Positions 61,401-64,000 of a DNA stretch of 64,000 nt are shown piece by piece. The stretch comes from Symsagittifera roscoffensis. Lineage: Eukaryota; Xenacoelomorpha; Acoela; Convolutidae. Below the pieces are notes generated by a model. The model was given only the letters and a program-made list of their open reading frames with translations. It was not told where the DNA came from and ran no database searches. The stretch's first letter is position 1; the number at the start of each line of letters is the position of its first letter. The translations under genes and the position numbers were made by a program. The stretch lies in the NCBI RefSeq assembly GCF_963678635.1, contig NC_087065.1, positions 78,749,396 to 78,813,395 on the forward strand, given 5' to 3'.

Positions 61401-62430
61401 CATATTTTTTCAAATAAAGGGTTTCATGAAAAATACTTTTGAAATTCAAGAATCTTTTTAGCACGTTTTTTTATCATCAGAACAAAACAGCTAGCCGACA
61501 GATTACATAAAAGCAATAAATCAAAAAAACTTAGATAGATCTACCAACAATTTCGAATGTTTGTCTCAAATATCGGATGAAAATTATTTGGAGGGAAACG
61601 TGAGATAAACAATTGTCAGCATTGATTTATCAATGAAACAAAATTTACGAAGCTTTAACTGAGCTGACAAAACTTGAGTAGCAGCCCGACCGATAGAAAA
61701 ATGTTCATAAAACATTAGCCCTAAAAACTGTCCCCGTTCAAGGCACAAAATCTTTTTTCGGCCTTCAAACGACGCATTGTTAGTCAGAAGATCCTAAATC
61801 TTTTCAGCCGAATAAACCTTTTGAGTTCTTTTATTGATGATACTTTTCGCGGTAGTCTTTTACTGTGCTAACGGGTAAGAAGCATTTTTAAAATTGTTTG
61901 TTTAGACGTGCTGAGCTTGGTGAGAAACAAATATTTTAGAGTTGATTAGAGACTCATGCCCGCCTGTATTTTGTTGACTCACGATCGTGATTTAACAGGA
62001 AGCTAGTAGCAATTTAACAGGAAATACTTTTTCCAGTGCGATCCCACAAACACCATGTTTCATTGCGGATTTTGTCCCTATATGTCATTTATACTCAAGA
62101 AATGACAGTTCATATGCGATCGCTTTGGGTAAGATTGTGTTTATTCCAACTAGTAGCGATCAGACCTTGAGACAAGGTTTAAAAAATGAGACTTAAAGAC
62201 TAATTCATTTCCAAATTGGCGGCATTAAAAATTCACGACTAAGCATGCTTTCCCGCAATTTAGGCAATTGTTGTAAATACCATTGAACTTAGAGAACATA
62301 AAATGATGTTTAGCCTTGTAACGCCGTTTATTGAGTAAATTTAAAGACCAGATAGTGACAAAATTATATTTACCTTTGCGTATTTTGAGCTCAAGCGTTA
62401 AGTTCGGCTGTGCTTGGAGATAGCGGGAAA
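37117..62430 (-). CDS. EFA6/PSD-like Arf guanine-nucleotide exchange factor, ten exons, 5' end outside window
   Basis: Exons in transcript order: 62,430-62,374; 57,815-56,390; 56,204-56,011; 53,885-53,588; 51,412-51,297; 51,006-50,894; 41,747-41,449; 39,422-39,236; 37,980-37,825; 37,437-37,117. Joined, they give about 1,054 codons in one frame. All donors begin GT; all acceptors end AG. The order of parts is that of EFA6/PSD proteins, which activate Arf6 at the plasma membrane and act on actin and endosome recycling: Ser-rich N-terminal part; Sec7 domain (exons 2-4), with AAKRLASRLYYLNGF, KHLGKKQEFSQVVATEYF and GDTQERERIL; PH domain (exons 5-8), with KRSWKHWYVSLHG and EEWVCTINLIAAFSAPP; helical C-terminal region with FELQRYQTYQEAL. 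Oddities: Asp for the catalytic Glu, and a long insertion in the PH domain. Family assignment is strong; the exact orthologue is not settled. Confidence 0.9.
37438..37824 (-). other. Intron 9 of the EFA6-like gene
   Basis: 387 bp between GTGAGT and TTTCAG. Nothing recognised in it. Confidence 0.8.
37825..37980 (-). CDS. EFA6-like gene, exon 9: helical C-terminal region
   Basis: 156 bp from TTGTAG to GTGAGT, 52 codons in phase. Reads DQISMWGSWINSSEMCHADA, KRHADTLPP and QAALHEVQYHAFE. The pattern resembles the region after the PH domain in EFA6/PSD proteins, where a helical segment contains KxHxxxLPP-like and YLxFExxRYETYV-like stretches. Confidence 0.88.
38024..38690 (+). repeat. Dispersed repeat family, copy a (interrupted by a SINE), in intron 8
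   Basis: First of at least seven related copies in the window. Shared landmarks in order: AGCCAAC...GTTGGAAAAGAGT, GGCCTTAAAGCT, GAAAACTGGATCAA, TTTTATTTCGCTGG, CACGTTTTTCGTGACC, and at the far end ACTACGTTCATTACTCTTA. Here the 3' end (38,630-38,690) is separated from the rest by about 240 bp of SINE. The rest of intron 8 (to 39,235) has no recognised feature. Confidence 0.75.
38388..38625 (+). mobile_element. tRNA-derived SINE nested in a dispersed repeat
   Basis: Pol III promoter-like boxes are present: TGGTGAAGTGG at 38,396-38,406 (A box) and ATGTTCGAGGC at 38,438-38,448 (B box), 31 bp apart. The acceptor and T stems do not pair well, so it is not a working tRNA gene. An unrelated body of about 170 bp follows (AACAGCGATTCGCCGTGATG) and ends in an A-rich tail (TTAAACTTAAAAAGAAAAC). 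I do not recognise the SINE family. Confidence 0.65.
39236..39422 (-). CDS. EFA6-like gene, exon 8: C-terminal helix of the PH domain
   Basis: 187 bp from GCATAG to GTAAGC. Reads SKQEMEEWVCTINLIAAFS, then APPLMPPI: the PH C-terminal helix with its invariant Trp and the INxxAAxFSAPP signature typical of EFA6/PSD. After that comes a Ser-rich linker (SNSAASNSSKGASQSSSTLS). Family members continue here with SQKxFxRPLLP, which is not evident. Confidence 0.92.
39622..39649. repeat. Perfect 12-bp inverted repeat with 4-nt loop
   Basis: GTGCTGAAATTA at 39,622-39,633, loop CTTT, then TAATTTCAGCAC at 39,638-39,649. All 12 pairs match. Confidence 0.9.
40230..40420 (+). mobile_element. Truncated copy of the CAGGGGTGGAT MITE
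   Basis: The right part matches the right part of the element at 42,242-42,601: AACTTGAC, GAGAGCTCAA-like GAGCTCAATAATC, GGTCGACCTA, and the end CCTGGATCCACCCCTG followed by ATCT. The left end is missing. Confidence 0.6.
41449..41747 (-). CDS. EFA6-like gene, exon 7: PH domain with Ser/acid-rich insertion
   Basis: 299 bp from TTTCCAG to GTAACT. Begins ALVLSLHHAFASPVHPL, matching family AISIHHALA, and ends WDFTVRLADWAEYQYRC, matching family xxFRLKTADWRVFLFQ. Between them lie about 60 residues rich in Ser, Glu, Asp and Gly (SMTSSSENVDEAGS, SSFSESVNSRS, SSKKEKERVG) where family members have only about 10. The frame is open throughout and both ends are in phase, so this is an expanded loop of the PH domain rather than a retained intron. 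Confidence 0.9.
42242..42601. mobile_element. hAT-like MITE with CAGGGGTGGAT inverted ends
   Basis: The left end reads CAGGGGTGGATTTAGAGG; the right end, reversed, reads CAGGGGTGGATCTAGG. CAGGGGTG-type ends are usual for hAT elements. About 360 bp without coding capacity. The 8-bp flanks (GCTCTGCA and ATCTGAAA) do not match well, so the target duplication is lost or the ends are slightly misplaced. Confidence 0.65.
43165..45266 (-). pseudogene. LINE reverse transcriptase and C-terminal region, multiply frameshifted
   Basis: Fragments in order: 45,266-45,024 (linker, PPWFNNELKNLRSKRNKAHR), 45,027-44,581 (YWNKLKNCIGDSRQTYKLLN and FNDFFINIGENL), 44,506-44,309 (AKIIPVHKDSSR, NYRPIS), 44,108-43,488 (GVPQGSILGSLLFLIYINDL, LLADDTN, CKYLGLYIDYKLSFRSHI), 43,470-43,165 (C-terminal part). 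The catalytic ADD box is kept but Phe/Tyr before it is Leu. Stops and frameshifts between the pieces rule out activity. Confidence 0.88.
45263..45697 (-). pseudogene. LINE APE-type endonuclease, C-terminal part
   Basis: Reads KIGVVYNPPR, VLICGDFNIN, SSTCIDHFINKN and ADHYPILI: the later conserved blocks of LINE endonucleases (YRPP, GDFN, SxIDxI, SDHxPI). The first half, with the catalytic Asn and Glu, is absent; the sequence jumps from an ORF1-like segment (45,900-45,710) directly into YNPPR. So the element lost an internal stretch. Confidence 0.8.
46033..46708 (-). pseudogene. LINE ORF1 protein, frameshifted
   Basis: A 169-codon frame with a predicted coiled-coil stretch (VKQSKEIKNLKADQSEFEKR), then VVDLEKYSRKLCLTFSNID and IAACHPLKPGTNAPLIVKF. 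A helical region followed by LExYSRRxxLxIxGI and an RNA-binding-like fold is the usual plan of LINE ORF1 proteins. The protein continues in another frame at 46,254-46,033 (FIEECLSPRGRAIRSEAIAN), so it is broken. Confidence 0.75.
47030..48870. repeat. Diverged tandem repeat, unit about 160-175 bp, split by a gag relict
   Basis: Recurrent landmarks: AACGTCATATCTC-AAAACTA (47,207; 48,358; 48,517; weaker at 48,690), then GAGCAG, then GCAAC and GAGTACTCTGACAGCACC (47,040; 48,313; 48,449; 48,740). Spacing between neighbours is about 140-175 bp. Copies are poorly conserved. The middle of the array, about 47,285-48,270, is occupied by Gypsy gag sequence. Confidence 0.65.
47285..48295 (+). mobile_element. 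Gypsy-type gag relict with possible 5' LTR
   Basis: 47,300-47,535 looks like LTR and leader (TGTCATCCGGCACGGATTG, later TGACATGGCGC as possible primer site). From 47,536 a gag-like frame reads MAQPSGYLKNPSSINQVWEK and QLEWSKWAAIHETAVFAKDG. After a frame change, TFEQFHADLVELA, then (48,088 on) WVRDMFTAHINHDKTAEELL and SPQDAYKYAIRREKRIEH follow the usual course of a Gypsy gag. No pol and no 3' LTR: the copy ends abruptly in the tandem repeat. Different family from the 31-35 kb element. Confidence 0.65.
49099..49115. repeat. GCGAAGC-TGT-GCTTCGC hairpin, copy 1
   Basis: 7-bp perfect stem with 3-nt loop, followed by AAACACAAGCAA. Related copies at 54,376 and 63,146. Confidence 0.7.
50894..51006 (-). 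CDS. EFA6-like gene, exon 6: PH domain strands 2-3
   Basis: 113 bp from TGTTTAG to GTGAGT. Reads SRMKRSWKHWYVSLHG and then FDLMHHKSRDD, matching the family RGKRGWKxFYAxLKG and LYLxKDE. The nearer acceptor TAG at 50,999/51,000 would give a stop codon with exon 5; the upstream TTTAG restores the frame and gives KKTSRMKR across the junction, as in the family (KKTPRGKR). Confidence 0.88.
51007..51296 (-). other. Intron 5 of the EFA6-like gene
   Basis: 290 bp between GTAAGT and TTTAG. Nothing recognised. Confidence 0.8.
51297..51412 (-). CDS. EFA6-like gene, exon 5: start of the PH domain
   Basis: Ends at GTAAGT. Reads SFSGYLSRKWLFEPELKK, the first PH strand in this family (family GYLARKxxxxxDGKKT). 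Two 3' splice sites are possible: TTTTCAG before 51,438 is the better-looking acceptor but does not agree with the phase of exon 4 (an immediate stop results); CCAAG before 51,412 keeps the frame. I chose 51,412; a missed microexon is the alternative. Confidence 0.75.
51665..51985 (+). repeat. Dispersed repeat family, copy b
   Basis: Landmarks AGCCAACAGACAGTTGG, TTATGATCGACATTTTT, AACTGGATCAATAG, CGAAACGAGAAGTCAATGG and TTTTTCGTGACC align with copies a, c, d, e, f and g. Confidence 0.75.
52204..52392. mobile_element. hAT MITE with perfect 8-bp target-site duplication
   Basis: AATGATCC at 52,196-52,203 and again at 52,393-52,400 flanks 189 bp. The ends are inverted: GGATCTACTTAACAATCTC on the left, GGATCTACTGAACAATCTC reversed on the right. 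An 8-bp duplication fits hAT. An extra internal inverted copy at 52,243-52,258 pairs perfectly over 16 bp with the left end (52,205-52,220). It contains a long G run before the right end. No coding capacity. Confidence 0.85.
52659..53084. mobile_element. Second hAT MITE with perfect 8-bp target-site duplication
   Basis: TAGCATGA at 52,651-52,658 and 53,085-53,092 flanks 426 bp. Ends are imperfectly inverted: CTGGTGTGCGCAG on the left, CAAGCGTGCTGAG reversed on the right. A G-rich zone lies near the left end (TTTGGGGGTGGAGTGG) and a C run near the right. The 8-bp duplication fits hAT. No transposase. Confidence 0.82.
53588..53885 (-). CDS. EFA6-like gene, exon 4: Sec7 C-terminal half
   Basis: 298 bp from TTATAG to GTAAGC. 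Reads CVDYLVTALILLNQDL, the second conserved Sec7 motif (family LNTDLH), then VKPMTASQFVTNVI and YSRQLLTELYDSIRDEP, which close the domain. Compared with the family the LNxDL loop carries extra residues (around AGSHNTLGV). The exon ends with a Met/Gly/Pro-rich tail (GFPSMPGMDPMGGMTIDYY) leading to the PH domain. Confidence 0.92.
54376..54392. repeat. GCGAGGT-TGC-ACTTCGC hairpin, copy 2
   Basis: Same position and context as the other two (followed by ACACACAAGCAA). Relative to copy 1, the innermost C-G pair has become T-A by changes on both arms, and one A-T has become G-T, so the stem is kept. Confidence 0.65.
55000..55565 (+). repeat. Dispersed repeat family, copy c (plus a short extra piece)
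   Basis: Main copy 55,190-55,565 (AGTCAACAGACAATTGG, AATAGATGGCC, AATGGATCATTAGG, TTTTATTTCGCTAG, TTTGCCTTCCTGCTAAC, CAACCGCGATTTTGGGCCTG). Just upstream, 55,030-55,075 repeats only the AGAAAACTGGATCAATAG and TTTTTATTAACTGGGAAATC part. Confidence 0.7.
55690..55985 (-). mobile_element. tRNA-derived SINE-like repeat, copy 1, with (CA)n
   Basis: On the minus strand, TGCTGAGTGG (55,835-55,844, A-box-like) and GTTTGAATC (55,786-55,794, B-box-like) are spaced about 40 bp as in tRNA genes; a (CA)8-type run separates them. Flanking sequence matches 63,165-63,480: AGCAGAGAACAGATGCTAT, AATTTCCAATG, AACAGTGAAA and ATAATACACTAA. So this is one dispersed family with a tRNA-like segment, not a single tRNA gene. 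Confidence 0.55.
56011..56204 (-). CDS. EFA6-like gene, exon 3: Sec7 core with the catalytic loop
   Basis: 194 bp from TTTCTAG to GTGAGA. Reads QEFSQVVATEYFKFFDF, then VSLRKFFSNLGLYGDTQERE, then RILSHFSRRYADCNPDLFPS. This is Sec7 motif 1, where EFA6 proteins have GETQERER and ARNO has GEAQ. The glutamate that displaces Mg2+ and the GDP beta-phosphate (E156 in ARNO, E242 in EFA6A) is Asp here, codon GAC at 56,090-56,092 on the minus strand. Confidence 0.93.
56390..57815 (-). CDS. EFA6-like gene, exon 2: Ser-rich region and start of Sec7
   Basis: 1,426 bp, fully open, from CCCTAG to GTGAGG. The first 430 codons are low complexity, rich in Ser, Asn, Asp and Glu, with no recognised domain; the early part has DPIVRRKAREILNDPRDFDR. 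An acidic stretch (LEDDDEDPEEK) and a proline run (APPPPKPTP) precede the Sec7 start, AAKRLASRLYYLNGF followed by DVPKHLGKK. The last two bases combine with the first base of exon 3 to give Lys. The long unbroken frame in AT-rich DNA supports real coding. No promoter belongs here; the gene starts further upstream. Confidence 0.92.
59395..59805 (+). repeat. Dispersed repeat family, copy d
   Basis: AGCCAATCGAAGATTGG, ACTTATGATTGGCG, GAAAACTGGATCAAC, TTTCTATTCCGCTGG, then the far-end landmarks CCTATATAAGAGTACACG and TTCATTACTCTTA. Confidence 0.75.
60010..60300 (+). repeat. Dispersed repeat family, copy e
   Basis: GACAGTTGGAAAACAGTC, AAAATAGGTGACCTTAA, GAGAAAACTGGATCAATCGC and CCATTCCGATGAGAAATCTG align with copies a-d. 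Confidence 0.75.
60565..60640. repeat. Partial copy of the SINE-like family, hairpin deleted
   Basis: CAGAGGCAAACACTAGCAG, then AGCAGCTCTATTAAGTG, matches 63,140-63,210 but lacks the GCGAAGC-loop-GCTTCGC palindrome, as if the hairpin was removed cleanly. Confidence 0.5.
61015..61400 (+). repeat. Dispersed repeat family, copy f
   Basis: ATTGACAAATCATAAAAC, AGCCAACACACAGTTGGG, TGGCACTACAGCTCTTTGAA, GAAAACTGAATCAG, TTTGCCTTCCTTTTAAC, CAAACCGCGG and CATATATAAGAGTC align with copies a, c, d and g. Confidence 0.75.
62374..62430 (-). CDS. EFA6-like gene, exon 1 visible (possible PDZ-like end)
   Basis: 57 bp between TTTCAG and GTAAAT, reading SRYLQAQPNLTLELKIRK and splicing in phase (G + AT gives Asp) onto exon 2. 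A helix followed by a beta strand of this kind (xxVxRYLxxxPxLxLxIR) is how many PDZ domains end, so an upstream PDZ domain outside the window is possible. The exon is short; support comes from good splice sites, frame agreement and sensible composition. Confidence 0.7.
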
Positions 62431-63145
62431 CTGAAACAACAAACCATTATTAAAACCAATCAGTCAAACAAAATCTCATTCTTGAAACGGTTAGATGGGC
62501 GACTACTTGTCGGTTAATAAAGCTCATTCACTAGCGAAGCGCACTAGGTCATTACCCATAACATCCAAAAACCGACTCTTAGTTCAACAATAACCCTTCT
62601 GGGAAAACATTAATGCATACTTCAAACTCGCTTTGATTAGAAACATTAGGCAAATAAAGTATTTTAGCAAATGGAAACTTTCAAAGTTATGCCAAATTGT
62701 AAATCGTTGATATGAGTCTATTTAATCTTAAAACATCGGATTTATTCTGTGATGCGAGAAGCTAAATTAATAAAAATACCTACCTGGCATAAGGTAAAGG
62801 CTAAAAATCACGAAGCTTTCATTCTAATGATTTGATTTATTTACGACCAAAGGCCGGCATACAATAAAACTAATCAATTATTCAGCTCGATAGAGCAATA
62901 GCTTTTTCAAACTTTAAGTGAAAAAAGCAATCAGGAGGCGAATATTTAGGTAGAAAAGTTTCAACAAACTGAAACTCTGACTTCTAGTTTCTAAAAAAGA
63001 TGAATTATTGGATTGAAGCTTCAGAAGCAATCAGCAGTATGAAGTCGAATATAGCCAATATGTATGTAGTGCGGGGACGATATTCTAACTGTAACAGCTG
63101 TCAATTAGTGTCGAATCCAATCTAAGATATAATTTTTACAGGGAG
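62431..63145 (-). other. Upstream intron of the EFA6-like gene, left part
   Basis: No open frame or recognised repeat; upstream exons of the gene should lie beyond the window's right edge or were missed because they are short. Confidence 0.6.
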
Positions 63146-63480
63146 GCGAAGCTGCGCTTCGCAAACACTAGCAATAACACGACAAACATCAGCTCTATAA
63201 AGTGCAAGAAAAAAAGGTTGAAATAAGTTTCGAATTAGTAAAAAAAAAATCTACTACGACTCGGGATCGAACATACTAACCATTCAGCCAGGACGCTTAA
63301 TACACGACAAGCACTAGAGACATATGAAGCAGAGAACAGATGCTATGCAATTTCCAATGCAACAGTGAAAATTCCATATAAGTGAATACTTTTAATGAAC
63401 ACTTGTATTTGCCAGTTAGGCTAGAAAAAAAAGAAGGTTCGTACTAATACACTAACGCTCGCAAGTGTGATTACATTATG
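63146..63480 (-). mobile_element. tRNA-derived SINE-like repeat, copy 2, with GCGAAGC hairpin
   Basis: Begins (plus strand) with the hairpin GCGAAGC-TGC-GCTTCGC at 63,146-63,162 and AAACACTAGCAA. On the minus strand TGGCTGAATGG (63,280-63,290, good A box) is only 7 bp from GTTCGATCC (63,264-63,272, good B box), so the anticodon arm is missing. The rest matches 55,690-55,985. Confidence 0.55.
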
Positions 63481-63639
63481 ACCGTTTTTAGGACCATTAT
63501 TTGAAGAAAGTATTTTGTAACTAGAACGTTCGATGGTCACCAATCCCGATAATCCAAGATGCCTTTTTTAGTGCAGGCTTTTCATCTTACAAAAAAAATT
63601 ATAAAAAAGAATTATTATGGTTGCGACCCGATTGACTGA

Positions 63640-64000
63640 CAAATCATAAACATAGCCAACACGCGGCTGGTAAACAGTCAAGGAACTCACGGAAACAGAA
63701 AAAATACTGAATTGTTTTTTTTCTGAAAAAAAAACATCAACCTTTGAATTTCAAAGAAAAAGATATATCGCCTTAAAGCTCTTTGCATTTCAAAAACAAT
63801 TATTTTTTTTTGACATTTTTAGATAAAATCAACTCAATTCGGGAAAACTGGATCGATATGCTAAATTTTTATTCCACTGGAAAAACTGATAGTTAAAATC
63901 TAATTTAGAAACAAAAAATCGATTACGTTTTTCATGACCTTTGCATTTTTGCTGTTCGAAAGCCGAGTTGCCTTCCTTTTAACAAAAGAAAATAACTGAA
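63640..64000 (+). repeat. Dispersed repeat family, copy g, cut by the window edge
   Basis: ACTGACAAATCATAAACA, AGCCAACACGCGGCTGG, ATCGCCTTAAAGCTCTTTGC, GAAAACTGGATCGA, TTTTTATTCCACTGG, ATTACGTTTTTCATGACC and GTTGCCTTCCTTTTAAC. The far end is outside the window. Confidence 0.75.

Larger units (their letters stand above)
57816..62373 (-). other. Intron 1 (visible) of the EFA6-like gene
   Basis: 4.6 kb. It contains dispersed repeat copies d, e and f, a partial SINE-like piece at 60,565-60,640 and AT-rich DNA. 57,816-59,390 shows nothing I can name. Confidence 0.75.

Overview
The window is AT-rich eukaryotic nuclear DNA from an animal. Evidence: a multi-exon gene with GT-AG introns encoding an animal EFA6/PSD-type Arf exchange factor, a FLYWCH/MULE transposase relict, a Ty3/Gypsy LTR element, a LINE with an ORF1 coiled-coil protein, tRNA-derived SINE-like copies and hAT-type MITEs. 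An invertebrate is most likely, but no marker fixes the phylum. Nothing looks prokaryotic.

Layout. (1) 1-25,990: one satellite array with an 87-bp unit (about 300 copies, running off the left edge), organised in larger duplicated blocks, including a recurrent 8-unit (696-bp) period. Its long minus-strand open frames follow from 87 being 29 codons and do not look like a gene. (2) 25,850-30,400: the array edge and its flank, duplicated in tandem. Each copy carries a decayed MULE-type transposase fragment; the right copy also keeps a FLYWCH remnant and a right-hand inverted end. Two stranded satellite units lie between the copies. (3) 31,360-35,292: a degenerate Ty3/Gypsy element with three LTR pieces and a matching 7-bp flanking duplication. 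(4) 37,117-62,430, minus strand: ten exons of one EFA6/PSD-like gene (3' end present, 5' end beyond the right edge), about 1,054 codons of the visible part. The introns hold most of the remaining DNA and are filled with a dead LINE (43.1-46.8 kb), a Gypsy gag relict inside a diverged tandem repeat (47-48.9 kb), two hAT MITEs with perfect 8-bp target duplications (52.2-53.1 kb), a nested SINE, and at least seven same-orientation copies of an unnamed dispersed repeat.

The one apparently functional gene reads in order: possible PDZ-like end, Ser-rich low-complexity region, Sec7 domain, PH domain with an unusual Ser/acid-rich insertion, helical C-terminal region. Its Sec7 domain has Asp where the family has the catalytic 'glutamic finger'. 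All mobile-element genes visible here are broken.
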